In this document: positions 34,326 through 44,918 of the stretch, piece by piece
Layout of the letters: each line of letters begins with the position of its first letter
Numbering within the stretch: the first letter of the stretch is position 1
Assembly (NCBI GenBank): GCA_050948785.1
Contig: JBMNEM010000002.1
Location: 124,001 to 188,000, forward strand
Length of the DNA: 64,000 bases
Reading direction: 5' to 3'
Origin: JAAZMI01 sp050948785
GTDB taxonomy: Bacteria > Bacillota > Dethiobacteria > DTU022 > UBA8154
The notes under the pieces: generated by a model
Seen by the model: the letters and a program-made list of their open reading frames with translations, nothing else
What the model was told of the DNA's origin: nothing
The model's database searches: none
Program-made: the position numbers and the translations under genes

Positions 34326-34756
34326 TTAATATGTTCTCTCTGCTGAATAAAACGATTCCATTTCCAACAACGTACCGGAAGAATCATAAACCTTGGCAGT
34401 TGAGCATACTCGATATTTACCACTGGCAACATAGTGGTGCCCTTCAATGACAACGCCGGCAAAACCAACCCCCGATCCGGTCCATGATTTTATGGTAGAC
34501 CATCCACTGCTGGTAGATTTCTGCAAAGAAACAGTCAATACTGAGGTATACGAATTGCTTTGAGGCGTAACAAATCCCGAACAAGTAGCTTTCCCCATGA
34601 GTCAATAGAGAGTCCCGCGCTCATTGACAATATAGCTGTAAACCGGGGGGCTATCTTATTTTCTGTGCCTGGATTTGCAGTATCTCCTGCGTAAACGGGA
34701 AAAGCGGAGAAGATTAAGATAATTGGCACGAGACTGATGATGATAATTTTTTTCAT
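34326..34756 (-). pseudogene. DUF6147-like secreted protein with a frameshift
   Basis: The ATG at 34756 (AAGGAGG upstream) begins a signal peptide (KKIIIISLVPIILIFSAFPVYA) and a mature start APRFTAILSMSAGLSIDSWGK. One base appears to be missing in the GGGGAAAGC run near 34580; in the other frame the protein resumes as ATCSGFVTPQSNSYTSVLTVSLQKS...SWTGSGVGFAGVVIEG and ends YSAERTY. The joined 143-residue product fits the small secreted DUF6147 family. It may be a real pseudogene or a homopolymer sequencing error. Confidence 0.7.
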
Positions 34757-34839
34757 AAAAAAACCTCCTTGCATTGCCTTCTACTAAATAAAGACAACAA
34801 AGGAGGGTTTTTGCAACATATTTTCCTCAATCTTTTTGT

Positions 34840-35149
34840 TTATTTTATAAATTTTACTCCTTTAGCAATTTTAATCGCTTCTTCAGTGCTTATTGGTGTC
34901 TCCACAAGGAATAAACGGCCATTCATCTCCCATCCAACGGTGGCTATAGAGTTTTTAACCACGAGAGTTCCTATCTTGTCATTTATATAAACAGTTTCAA
35001 CAAGAGAGGCATTTTCCGTGTCTACTGCAATGCTATTTGATGGGCTGCATTCCGTATACATAATGAATGAGTTCGCGTCCTGTTTATTACTAAATGTTAA
35101 CTTTTTAGCGAGTAAATTTCCCTGATTCTGAGCAGTAGGGGGCTTTTTC
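34840..35149 (-). pseudogene. C-terminal fragment, DUF4367-like
   Basis: The frame opens after a TGA near 35149 without a start codon and reads NKQDANSFIMYTECS...VETVYINDKIGTLV, then VGWEMNGRLFLVETPISTEEAIKIAKGV to the stop. The final WxxNGxxFLVET...EEAIKIA pattern is that of the DUF4367 domain found at the C-terminus of anti-sigma or exported proteins. The N-terminal part is gone. Confidence 0.5.
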
Positions 35150-35220
35150 GATCAGCGGGCTATTGTGCCTATAAAGGGGATGCTTTTATTAAGCATTAAA
35201 TCGTCACAGGCTTGCGTTAA

Positions 35221-37395
35221 TTACTTTCTGAATAATAATGTAAGGGGGGCAAAATAAATGTCCAGGTTTTTAATACCCTGGTCGGGGAAAGCCACTTTAA
35301 TGACAGTATCGCCGGGTTTAACTTCTACAACGACCCCTTTACCCCATTTTTTATGGAATACTTTATCACCCAATTGATAATCATTTTCTAATTCGTAATC
35401 ATTTCCTGACTTTTCCTGGGCAGGTTTACTTGTAAAGAAATTAATTGCTGTTTCTTTTTCTTTACCGATGGGGTCAAGGTATTCCTCCGGAATCTCATTT
35501 AAAAAACGTGAAGGCATTTTGGGATGTGTCTGGCCGTAGATAAACCTTCTCTCGGCAAAGGATAGATACAGCTTTTCTTCTGCCCTGGTCATGCCCACAT
35601 AGCACAGCCTTCGTTCTTCCTCCATTTCATGCTCACTCGCCAGCGAGCGAAAATGAGGAAAAGTTCCTTCCTCCATGCCCATCATAAAAACTACGGGAAA
35701 CTCCAGGCCCTTGGCCGTATGCAGGGTCATCAGCACCAACTTGTCCGCCTCGTCAGCATAATTATCAATATCTGCAACCAGGGAGACTTCCGCTAAAAAA
35801 TCCTCCAGAGAGCCGTCAGGATTCTTTTGGTCATAATTTGCAGTTACATTCAGAAATTCTCTTAAATTATCACGTCTGGTTTCTGCTTCCACAGTATCTT
35901 CCTGTATAAGTGCTTCCAGATAGCCTGTCTCATTTAATATAGATGAAGTTATTTCTGTTACAGAAGAAGTCTTCCGTTCCGCTTGAAATTGTTCCATCAA
36001 TTCTTTAAAACCTTGTAATTGTTTCAAAGCCCTGCCTGTAAGGCCGGGAACTTCGGGAATATTGGGCAGGACATCATATAAAGATAAACCTTTGTTCAGT
36101 GCAAATTCCTCAATCCTGGCCCGGCTCGTTGCACCGATGCCTCTTTTGGGAACATTGATAATGCGTGTAAAACTTAAATCGTCATCCTTATTTACAAGAA
36201 TTTTGAGGTAGGCCAGTATATCTTTAATCTCTTTTCTGTCATAGAACTTTGTTCCGCCCAATATCTGGTAGCTGATATTATTTCTAACCAGTTCTTCTTC
36301 TATAGCCCTTGATTGGGCATGAGCTCTATATAAAACAGCCATCTCTCCATAAAGAATATTCCCGGATGACTTTAAAGTAATAATTTCTGATGTGATCCTG
36401 GCCGCTTCATCGCGTTCATCTTCCGCTTGGATCAAACAAATCTTATCTCCGGCAGGGTTATCAGTCCAGAGATTCTTTTCTTTGCGTCCGGGATTATATT
36501 TAATCACCGCATTGGCCGCATTTAAAATACAAGCGGTAGAACGGTAGTTTTGTTCCAATTTAATAACCTTGGCTTCCGGGTAATCCCTTTCAAAACTCAA
36601 AATATTTTGGATGTCCGCCCCTCGCCAACGATATATGGACTGGTCCGGGTCCCCTACCACACAAAGTTTGCGATGTTTTTTCGCTAAAAGATTGACGAGT
36701 TTGTACTGAGCATGATTTGTATCCTGATATTCATCAACCGAAAGATAAGCAAACTTGTTTTGATAAAACTCTAGCACTTCTGCATTGGATTGCAGCAGTT
36801 CCACTGTTTTCATTAAAAGATCATCAAAATCAAAAGCGTTGTTTGCCGCCATTTTTTCTTCGTACAATGTATAAATCCTGGAGACAACCTCCATAAAATA
36901 GTTGTCTGCTTCCCTGGAAAATTTCCAGGCATCTTTTAATTCATTTTTTGCATTACTAATCATGGCCCCGGCTGCTTTGGGAGAAAACCGTTTGGGGTCC
37001 AGATCCAGTTGTTTCAGGCATTGCTTGAGCAGAGTTTCCTTATCAGCCGTATCATAAATGACAAAATTGCTATTGAAGCCAACCTTCTCGGCATAGCTTC
37101 GTAAAATACGTACACAGGCGGCATGGAAGGTGCTGACCCACATACCCCTGGCCGTAGGTCCAATCAGATTTTCCAGCCGTTCCTTCATTTCGTTTGCAGC
37201 CTTATTTGTAAAAGTAATAGCCAGTATCTGCCAGGGTGGGGTCTTCTCTATGGCCAACAGATAAGCAATCCTGTGCGTAAGAACCCTTGTCTTTCCTGAA
37301 CCGGCACCGGCTATAATCAAAAGTGGACCTTCAGTATTGGTTACGGCTTCAAGTTGAGCTTCATTTAATCCCTCAAAAATTGTAATATTGTCCAA
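35221..37395 (-). CDS. pcrA: UvrD/PcrA-type ATP-dependent DNA helicase
   Basis: 724 residues, superfamily 1A 3'-5' helicase for repair and removal of recombinase. Walker A is GAGSGKTRVLTHRIA; motif II VDEYQDTNHAQY; GDPDQSIYRWRGA; KLEQNYRST; motif V LMTLHTAKGLEFPVVF; motif VI RRLCYVGMTRAEEKLYLS. The C-terminal Tudor-like tail (YQLGDKVFHKKWGKGVVVEV) that binds RNA polymerase is present. I chose TTG 37395 because AGGGAGGG lies at correct distance; the ATG at 37404 touches that site. It marks the end of the AT-rich zone. Confidence 0.93.
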   Translation of the reverse strand: MDNITIFEGLNEAQLEAVTNTEGPLLIIAGAGSGKTRVLTHRIAYLLAIEKTPPWQILAITFTNKAANEMKERLENLIGPTARGMWVSTFHAACVRILRSYAEKVGFNSNFVIYDTADKETLLKQCLKQLDLDPKRFSPKAAGAMISNAKNELKDAWKFSREADNYFMEVVSRIYTLYEEKMAANNAFDFDDLLMKTVELLQSNAEVLEFYQNKFAYLSVDEYQDTNHAQYKLVNLLAKKHRKLCVVGDPDQSIYRWRGADIQNILSFERDYPEAKVIKLEQNYRSTACILNAANAVIKYNPGRKEKNLWTDNPAGDKICLIQAEDERDEAARITSEIITLKSSGNILYGEMAVLYRAHAQSRAIEEELVRNNISYQILGGTKFYDRKEIKDILAYLKILVNKDDDLSFTRIINVPKRGIGATSRARIEEFALNKGLSLYDVLPNIPEVPGLTGRALKQLQGFKELMEQFQAERKTSSVTEITSSILNETGYLEALIQEDTVEAETRRDNLREFLNVTANYDQKNPDGSLEDFLAEVSLVADIDNYADEADKLVLMTLHTAKGLEFPVVFMMGMEEGTFPHFRSLASEHEMEEERRLCYVGMTRAEEKLYLSFAERRFIYGQTHPKMPSRFLNEIPEEYLDPIGKEKETAINFFTSKPAQEKSGNDYELENDYQLGDKVFHKKWGKGVVVEVKPGDTVIKVAFPDQGIKNLDIYFAPLTLLFRK

Positions 37396-37604
37396 AAAGA
37401 TCATCCCTCCCTGCGGATGCATTATAACATATTTTTAATTAAAGCTCCTTAAACAAAAATCCGGAAAGCGTTAGAAATCTTTCATAACAACAGAGAAAAC
37501 GTATAATAAAAATATTCAAAAAATTGGTACTAATACCAGCCTATTTTTTCATCTCAATTCCAAGCTCCAAAGAAAAACTCCTCTTGCAGCACTATTTTAC
37601 CCTA

Positions 37605-38369
37605 CTACTCCCCTGCTCCTTGCACTGCCTGGCGAAGCACGGAAAGAAGAAACAACGGCAGCACCGCTGTACGGCCCAACCGGGAGGGTTCCTTAAGCAG
37701 GCGGTAAAACCACTCCAACCCGGCCCGCTGCATCCACAAAGGTGCCCGCCGGGTTTTGCCGGCCAGGACGTCAAAACTTCCCCCTACCCCGATCACCACG
37801 CAAGGGGGAAGCCTTTTTCTGTAGCGCGCAATCCACTTTTCCTGTTTGGGTACACCCATGGCCACCAGGAGCAGGGCCGGCTGGAGCCGACAGATTTCCT
37901 CCAGGATGGCCTCCTCTTCCTCCTCCTGAAAATAACCGTGATGGCAGCCGACAATATTGATCCCGGGATAATCTTTCCGGGCTTTGGCGGCAGCCTGTTC
38001 AAGAACACTCTGCTGGGAACCTAAAAAATAAAGAGGGAGCGAGGTGCGGGCAGCCTCTTTTAAACAGGCAAGCATCAGGTCAAAACCGGCTACTCTTTGC
38101 GGGACGGCACATTTTAAAATCCGGGAGGCCAAAACCACTCCGGCGCCGTCAGCAGTCACCAATTCCGCTGCTTTGATGATCTCCTGCAGGTCTCTATCCT
38201 GGCGGCAGCGGTAGAGCATCTCCGCATTGGCGGTAACCACATGCAAAAACCGCCCCTCGCTCCAGGCACGGCGGATCGTCTCCACGGCCTGCTGCAGAGT
38301 AAGGCGGTCAATCGGAACCCCTATAATGCTTACTTTATTTTCCCCAAACTTTTCAGCATGGTTAGGCAT
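37605..38369 (-). CDS. WecG/TagA/CpsF family glycosyltransferase
   Basis: 254 residues (GT26). Likely transfers N-acetylmannosamine to undecaprenyl-PP-GlcNAc, as in wall teichoic acid or secondary polymer synthesis. Family blocks: HVVTANAEMLYRCRQD, LVTADGAGVVLASRIL, LYFLGSQQSVLEQAAA, LLLVAMGVPKQEKWIARYR and GVGGSFDVLAGKTRRAPLWMQRAGLEWFYRLLKEP. The C-terminal extension is short. An LCP protein gene lies upstream on the same strand, supporting a wall-polymer role. Confidence 0.9.
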   Translation of the reverse strand: MPNHAEKFGENKVSIIGVPIDRLTLQQAVETIRRAWSEGRFLHVVTANAEMLYRCRQDRDLQEIIKAAELVTADGAGVVLASRILKCAVPQRVAGFDLMLACLKEAARTSLPLYFLGSQQSVLEQAAAKARKDYPGINIVGCHHGYFQEEEEEAILEEICRLQPALLLVAMGVPKQEKWIARYRKRLPPCVVIGVGGSFDVLAGKTRRAPLWMQRAGLEWFYRLLKEPSRLGRTAVLPLFLLSVLRQAVQGAGE

Positions 38370-38531
38370 AATTTCCCCTCATTCTCTAGCAGTCGTCTAA
38401 ACGGTTTAAGCTGCTTTCTTTGTCAATTGACTTCAGCTTTATGCTGTGGTATCTGAGGTTTTTAAATAGACTATGCGCCTCATGCAGCCTAGGGAACATA
38501 GTCCTCGGGTTCCTCAGGTTTACCATAATGC

Positions 38532-39476
38532 CTAGGATTTCTCGGTGACAATACCCTTGATATGCAAATCTACCAGATGTCGAATCTCTTCCTCCTCAGG
38601 AAGAATATAGCTTATCCCGGCAATTTTGCCGGATTTACCCGGTAAGGTAAAAGTATTAATCTCCTCTATCTCCACGCTCTTCAACCTGTTCGCCAGCTTT
38701 ATAGCCTGGTTAAGTTCCAGGTCCGTCTTGATGTTTTCCGCAATTTCAGGCAAAAGGCGTGGAAATTTTAATATATTTTTATAGGCGATGATCTCCTGCA
38801 GCAGTGTTTTTATAAAATTTTGCTGCCGTCTGACCCGCCCCAGGTCTGCCTCTGCATCGCTACGCCAGCGCACATACTGCAGAGCTTTTTCCCCATCCAG
38901 AAGCTGGTAGCCCGGTTGTAGATTGATATCAACGTCAATCCCTTTATAGATCATTTCCTTCTCCACTTCGAGTTCAATGCCTCCGAGTGCATCCACAATA
39001 TTGACAAAGCCATCAAAATCCGTGGTTACGTAGTGGTCAATATGAATATCCAGAAATTCCTCCACAACTTCTTTGCTCAAGGCCACCTCACCATAAGCGT
39101 AGGCATGGTTGATTTTATCCAGTCCGTAACCCGGAATGTTGACCCGCATATCCCGCGGGATGGAGACAATATTGATCGAACCCGTTTTATTATTTAAGGT
39201 TAAAAGCATAATCGTATCTGCCCTGCAAACTTGATCACGGGAATCCAAACCCATAATCAGAACATTCAGCATATCAGGAATAGGATCCCGCTCTTTATCC
39301 CGCTGGGAAATACCCCCTTCCTCCTCCGACGCAACCGCTTCATAAACCTGCTCCCAGATGGAGCCCAGCCAAAAACCGCCGGTAACCAGAAAAACTGTCA
39401 AAATGATCGCACCGTACAAAAAAATGCTTTTCCAGAAGCTTCTTTTATTTTTTCGACCTTGAGAGGAGTTTCCCAT
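38532..39476 (-). CDS. LytR-CpsA-Psr (LCP) family wall-polymer ligase
   Basis: 314 residues from ATG 39476 (a longer frame goes back to 39593 without a site). Short basic cytoplasmic tail, one membrane segment (IFLYGAIILTVFLVTGGFWLG), then the LCP domain outside: NVLIMGLDSRD, RADTIMLLTLN, VSIPRDMRVNIPG, KINHAYAYG, and ALQYVRWRSDAEADLGRVRRQQ. LCP proteins attach polymers carried on undecaprenyl lipid to peptidoglycan. The neighbouring TagA-type enzyme makes such a precursor. Confidence 0.9.
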   Translation of the reverse strand: MGNSSQGRKNKRSFWKSIFLYGAIILTVFLVTGGFWLGSIWEQVYEAVASEEEGGISQRDKERDPIPDMLNVLIMGLDSRDQVCRADTIMLLTLNNKTGSINIVSIPRDMRVNIPGYGLDKINHAYAYGEVALSKEVVEEFLDIHIDHYVTTDFDGFVNIVDALGGIELEVEKEMIYKGIDVDINLQPGYQLLDGEKALQYVRWRSDAEADLGRVRRQQNFIKTLLQEIIAYKNILKFPRLLPEIAENIKTDLELNQAIKLANRLKSVEIEEINTFTLPGKSGKIAGISYILPEEEEIRHLVDLHIKGIVTEKS

Positions 39477-39663
39477 TTTGCCCTGTTCCTTTCTGCCTGG
39501 CTTTGAAAATATTATAACTGATCTCCAGGCTGCAGGCAACAAAATACCGCCCTTTTTGACTCCAACAGCCCGTTTTCGGCAACGGCTGACCAACTCCGTT
39601 TAGGCCATGCTGTCCACTGCCGCAGGGCCGAAGCGGCCCTTTTGTGGCGGGGGAAGGGTTGGT

Positions 39664-40245
39664 TCATGGCCGCTCTATTCCCTGAAAAAACAAATCCAGG
39701 ACCTCGGCTGCATATATTTTACCTTTCTTTTCCACGTCAATCAAAAAGGGATTGAGGGCCACCAAAAAACTGCCGGTAAAAACCGTCGCGGCCAGCCGGG
39801 CATTCAGCTCCCGGATTTCTCCCCTGCGCATGCCTTCACTGATGCTCTCCTCCACCAAGGAAAGAAACTGATTTTTTTTCTCTTTAAACCAGGGCTGCAT
39901 TTCCCGGAAATTGATCCGGCCGATATTAAACACATAGTACTCCAGATGTCTGAACCTGGTCAGAAAATCAATATGGTTCAGGAGCAGGGCCAAAAGTTTC
40001 CCACGGCAGTTATTCTCTTTCCGGCTGGCTTCACAGGCCAGGCGGATATATTTTTCCGTACTGTATTTAAACAGTTCGCAGAACAAATCTTCCTTACTGG
40101 AGAAATATTCATAGATTGTGCCCTTGCCCATACCGGCCGCCTCAGCGATCTCCTCCATCTTTACCTCGTGAAATCTACGGTAATAAAACAACCTGCTGGC
40201 TGCCTCCAGGATCCTGAGCCGATTTTCCTTTTTTTTATTTTCCAC
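39664..40245 (-). CDS. TetR family repressor of the RND operon
   Basis: 193 residues. N-terminal HTH: RILEAASRLFYYRRFHEVKMEEIAEAAGMGKGTIYEYFSSKEDLF. The ligand domain is diverse. GTG at 40245 overlaps the end of the RND gene by 11 bases, so it is the last gene of the MFP-RND-TetR operon. The TetR-type operator at 44766-44785 lies directly after the operon promoter, which suggests autoregulation with its pump. Confidence 0.88.
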   Translation of the reverse strand: MENKKKENRLRILEAASRLFYYRRFHEVKMEEIAEAAGMGKGTIYEYFSSKEDLFCELFKYSTEKYIRLACEASRKENNCRGKLLALLLNHIDFLTRFRHLEYYVFNIGRINFREMQPWFKEKKNQFLSLVEESISEGMRRGEIRELNARLAATVFTGSFLVALNPFLIDVEKKGKIYAAEVLDLFFQGIERP

Positions 40246-43200
40246 TCAGAACCCCCCTCTCCTGCCCTTTAGTGGCACCCCTTTGAAACCGTGCCTTAAA
40301 CCACAGTGCCAGATCATCAAGCAGGGAATACATCACGGGAACAAAGATTAAAGTAATTAGTGTGGAAAAAGTAAGCCCCCCGATGATCACAATCGCCATC
40401 GGAGACTGCATCTCAGAACCCTCCTTCAGCCCCAGGGACAGGGGCAGCATCCCCAGCACGGTGGTCAGGGTCGTCATTAAAATGGGGCGCAGGCGCACCG
40501 GGCCGGCCAGGCGAATCGCCTCCTCCCGGCTGTACCCTTTTTCCCGCCGGAGTATATTGATATAGTCCACAAGGACAATACCATTGTTGACCACAATCCC
40601 GCTGAGCAGAGATTACACCGATGAAGGCCGGCACACTCAAGGCCTTGCCTGTCAGCACCAGGGACAGGATAACCCCGGTAAACGCTTGCGGCAGCGAAAA
40701 CATGATAATAAAGGGAAAAAGAAGTGATTCAAACTGGGCCGCCATGATCATATAAACCAGTGGGATGGCCAAAAGCAGAGCAAAACCCAGGCTGGAAAAA
40801 GATTCCTCAACATTGATGATTTCCCCGGCATATTCGATGGTGAAACCGGTAGGCAGCTCCACGGCATCAAGCTTTTCCCGCACGTCATTCATCACGCTGC
40901 CCAAATCCCGCCCAAAGATATCACCCGTAACATAGACTGTGCGCACCTGTCCGTCCCGGCTGATACTGCGGGGCCCCGTACCGACCGTTACTGCGGCTAC
41001 CTGCCCCAAGTGTACAGGACCCGCCGGTGTCAGCAGCGGAAGCGTTTTGAGCGCACCGGGATCTTCAATTGCCAATTCCTCCCCGCCTTTAAGCCGCACA
41101 TCATATTCCTTACCCCCGACACGGTAGCGTGTCACCACCTGTCCCTCCAGTGCAGTGCGGACCAGCGAAGCCACTTGGCCGGTGGATACACCCCAAGAAG
41201 CAGCCCGCTCCCGATCCAGCCGCACCTGGACTTCCGGGCGCCCCCCGGCCATAGAAGTGTCCACCTCCTTGGTGCCCTCCACGCTCTTCACTGCCCGGGC
41301 CACCTCCGCCGCCACCTCCTGCAGCAGCTCCAGGTCATCACCTTTCACGGCGATATTGATGGCACCGCCTTGCGAGGTCATACCCATGGTTATATCCTGT
41401 GTACTGACAGCAATATCCACTCCCGGGAGCAGGGATAGGTCGCCCCGCAGCTTATCAGCTACCTCCCGGGTAGACAGCGCTCTCTTTTCCCGCGGCACGA
41501 GCATGGCCCAGATCTGCGCTTCCTCCGGCGCAGTGGCTTCAAAGAGCGCTCCCCCCGTACCGGTGTAGGAGAAAACAGTCTCAATTTCCGGATAGTCAGC
41601 CTGGAGCAGCGCTTCAATATCCTTGGCCACCAGATCTGTTTCCTCCAGACAGGACCCTACCGACAGCTGCAGATTGACAAAAAGCGTCCCGCTGTCTTCC
41701 TCCGGTAAAAACTCAGAGCCGATCAGCGGTACCAGAGCCAGAGATAAAATAAGCAGCCCCATAACACTGCCAAACACCAGCCCCCTCCTGTCCAGGGCCC
41801 AGGCCAGGAGGCGCGTGTAAAGAGAGTTTAACTTCTGCATAAAGTTACGCATCACCCGCAGGGGAGCATCCGTAAATTTTTGCTCATCCGGCCGCTCCTC
41901 TGCACGGAGCAGCCGGGAACGTGAGCACAGCATCGGCACAACGGTCAGCGCCATGAGCAGGGAGGCCATCAGGGCAAAACCCACCGTCCAGGCCAGGGGC
42001 TTGAAAACTATTCCCGCCAAGCCTTCGATAAACATTACCGGGAGAAAGACCACCACGGTCGTCAACGTTGCCGCTGTAATCGCCCCTGCCATCTCGCCGC
42101 TGCCCAGCAGGGCTGCCTCCGCAGGCTTCTCCCCCAAATTCCGGTAACGGTAAATATTCTCCAGGATGACAATGGCGTTATCCACCATCATCCCCACACC
42201 CAAAGCCATGCCTCCCAGGGTAACAATGTTCAAAGTCATACCATAAAAATACATAAAGGAAAAAGCGGCAATCACGGAAATGGGTATGGCCGCGCTGATA
42301 ATCAGGGTTGCCGTCAAGCTGCCCATAAAAAGGTAGAGCACAATAACCGCCAGAGCGGCCCCGACCAGCACGGTGCTGATCACATTGCTCACCGCCCGGC
42401 TGATGTAGCTGCTTTGATCGATGGCCACGCTGAAGCTGAGCTGTCCGGGAAGCTCCTTTTCCATTTTTTTAATTTCATTGCGGACGGCGGTAGCCACACG
42501 CATCGTATTGGCATCAGACTGCTTGCGTATGCTCAGCGAAACCACCGGTTCGCCGTTCATGCGGGTAATAACCTGTTCTTTTTTGTACTCCAGGCGCAGT
42601 TCAGCCACATCCCGCAGGTAAACCGGCCCGCCTGCGTCCTGGCCGACAACGATCCCCCCCATTTCTTCCAAAGACCGGTACTGGCCCATCGTCCGTACCT
42701 GGTACTCACGTCCTCCCGCACTGAACTGCCCGCCGGAAAAGTTCAGGTTTTCCATGGCGAGGGCCTGCTGCAGCTGGCTCAGAGATATTCCCGACAGGCT
42801 CAGGCGTTGCAGGTCCACCGAAACTTCAACCTCGGAAACCAGCCCCCCTTCAACCTGGGCAACAGCCACCCCTTCGATGCGCTCCAGGCGGTTTTTAAGC
42901 ACATCGTTGGCCAGGGAAGTGAGGCTGGCCTGGTCCAGATCCCCGCTGACACCAAGATGCAGGATAGGCATCAGCGAAGGGTCCAGGCGAAAAATAAGCG
43001 GCCGTTCAGCCTCATCAGGAAGATATCCCCGGATCAGATCGATACTTTCCCGCATATCCAAAGCCGCAAAATCCATATCCGTGGACCAGTTAAAGTTGGC
43101 AATAACCACGGAACTGCCGGCTGTTGATTGCGAGGAGATCTCCTTGAGATTGCCCAGCGTGCTGATCGCCTCTTCGATGGGACGGGTAACCATGTTTTCC

Positions 43201-43376
43201 ACTTCTTCCGGCCCGGCCCCCGGGTACTCCGTCCAGATCACCGCCACAGGCAGAGACAGCTCCGGGAAAAGATCCACCGGCAACCTGGTAAAGGAAACCA
43301 CCCCCAGGACCACAACCAGCAACGTGACCATTAACACCGTCACGGGCCGGTTTATCGCCAACCTGCTCAGTTTCAC
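40235..43376 (-). pseudogene. RND efflux transporter permease, one frameshift
   Basis: A full-length HAE1/AcrB-type pump of about 1046 residues: start KLSRLAINRPVTVLMVTLLVVVLG, PVDLFPELSLP, the transmembrane GVGMMVDNAIVILENIYRYR (the Asp of the proton relay followed by Asn), and the second half again with RND repeats. Near 40610 the frame shifts: GVI is followed by off-frame sequence, while the next frame reads VVNNGIVLVDYINILRREKG through the end. One extra base accounts for it (3142 bases in all). Either recent inactivation or a sequencing error. Confidence 0.85.
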
Positions 43377-44746
43377 CGGGCCTCACCTTCCTCCCCGGCT
43401 TTCTGCACATCCTCCAGCCTTTGAACCGCATCCCCGTCATTTAAGCTGCGCGGGGCCCTGGCGATGACCGGCAGCTGGCGCAGCTCGCCCTCAACCTGGA
43501 CCATACTATCCTGCTGTACCCCCGTCCTGACCTCCACGGCGCGGGCCACGCCCTGCTCATAAAAGAAAATATAATCCCTGCCGTCCCGCTGCTGCACAGC
43601 TGTAGCCGGGATCACCGTAACATCCTCCAGAAGACGCGTCTGGAGGGTAACACGGGCAAACATGCCGTGTTTTAAAAGGCCCTGCGGGTTGGATACTTCT
43701 ACCCGCACCTGAAAAGAGCGGCTGCCGGCAAGGGCTGCCGGGCTCACCTCGGCAATAACCCCCTGTAAGCAGCCCTGCTCCTTTGCCGCATCCGAATCTT
43801 TTTTATCTTCCCCGCTGTCTGCCGCCGCCCCGTTTTCCGCCAGTGCAGGAACCTCTACAGAAACTTCCTGTCCCACAAATAGATACCCGACCTGCTCCTC
43901 ATCCACAAAAATATCTATGTAAACAGGGTCATCATTGACCAGGATAACCACCGGAGAGCTCATCCCCGCCATTTCTCCTTCGCGGGCTATGACGGCCGCG
44001 ACTTTACCGTTGATCGGTGCCCGGAGAAACATTTTTTCATACTGTCTCCTGGCGGCCGCCGCCCCGGCCTGTGCCTGGCTGACCTGTGCCGCCAAAACCT
44101 GCAAGGCATGCTCCGTCGGCCCGGCCTCCAGCTTTTCCAACATGGCCCGGGCCGTCTCCACCCCGGCCTGGGCAGCGGTGTGCTGCGTTTGGACCAGCTC
44201 CAGCTGCTGGAGCGATACAATTCCTTCCTCATAAAGAACTTTCATGCGTTCCAGCTCCGCACAGGCCGCTTCATAAGCACTCTCAGCCTGCACCAAGCCG
44301 GCCCGGCCCTGCGCCAGATCCTGAGAACGGGCGCCGGCCTGCGCTTCAGCCTGCTGGGCCCTGGCTGCGGTCAAAGCCGCCTCTGCCTGCTGCAGCTGCA
44401 CCTCCTGATCCCGGCTGTCCAGCCGGAGCAGCAGCTCCCCTTTTTCAACCTTATCCCCCAGGCAAACATGCACTTCTGCAATCCTGCCCGGCAGCTCCGC
44501 CAGCACCTTTACTTCCAAATGAGCGCTGACCTGGCCGCTCACCGTCACAGACTCATGAATATCTCTTTGCTCAAGTTCTGTTAACTCGACAACCGCCGGC
44601 TGTTGTTCCACCTCCGAGCCGGCAGACTGCTTGCAGCCGCACCCCAGCAGCAAAAGTAAAAAAGAAGTCAAAATAAAAAAAATGACGGCTACAAAAAGGC
44701 GCCACTTTCCCCGGTGAAAATCCCCTATTCCATTTTGTTCCTGCAC
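43373..44746 (-). CDS. RND periplasmic-adaptor (HlyD) subunit, lipoprotein
   Basis: 457 residues from GTG 44746 (AAGGGGGGGG upstream). Membrane/lipobox region FLLLLLGCGCKQ, biotinyl-lipoyl-like halves (VSAHLEVKVLAELPGRIAEVHVCLGDKV and FLRAPINGKVAAVIAREGEM), a long Ala/Gln/Glu-rich alpha-hairpin between them, then beta-barrel and MPD domains. It links the RND pump to the outside; in a Gram-positive the partner tunnel is absent, as in other Firmicute MFP-RND pairs. The stop overlaps the RND start by four bases. Confidence 0.9.
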   Translation of the reverse strand: MQEQNGIGDFHRGKWRLFVAVIFFILTSFLLLLLGCGCKQSAGSEVEQQPAVVELTELEQRDIHESVTVSGQVSAHLEVKVLAELPGRIAEVHVCLGDKVEKGELLLRLDSRDQEVQLQQAEAALTAARAQQAEAQAGARSQDLAQGRAGLVQAESAYEAACAELERMKVLYEEGIVSLQQLELVQTQHTAAQAGVETARAMLEKLEAGPTEHALQVLAAQVSQAQAGAAAARRQYEKMFLRAPINGKVAAVIAREGEMAGMSSPVVILVNDDPVYIDIFVDEEQVGYLFVGQEVSVEVPALAENGAAADSGEDKKDSDAAKEQGCLQGVIAEVSPAALAGSRSFQVRVEVSNPQGLLKHGMFARVTLQTRLLEDVTVIPATAVQQRDGRDYIFFYEQGVARAVEVRTGVQQDSMVQVEGELRQLPVIARAPRSLNDGDAVQRLEDVQKAGEEGEAR

Positions 44747-44765
44747 GCCGTTCCCCCCCCTTGAG

Positions 44766-44828
44766 TTGACCGACCAGCCGGTCAATACAAATCAATTTTA
44801 CTATAAAGCATCCCCCCACCTCTGTCAA
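44766..44828 (-). promoter_or_regulatory. Promoter and TetR operator of the RND operon
   Basis: Minus strand: TTGACA (44828-44823), 17-base spacer, TATAGT (44805-44800). 14 bases downstream lies the dyad TTGACCG-ACCAGC-CGGTCAA (44766-44785 on the plus strand), a TetR-type operator overlapping the likely transcript start. Confidence 0.8.
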
Positions 44829-44918
44829 GTAAAATTTCCCCTAAAAAATGCCCTTTCTGTATCTTTGTTTCTCCGTTGCTGTTTCCCGGTACATAATAAG
44901 CTCAGGTGAATTTCCAGC

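Noticed and set aside
37524..38024. Long plus-strand reading frame opposite the WecG/TagA gene
   Set aside because: It is the antisense shadow of a clearly conserved gene; similar long antisense frames opposite the RND, MFP, 2-oxoacid oxidoreductase and ger genes were left out for the same reason.
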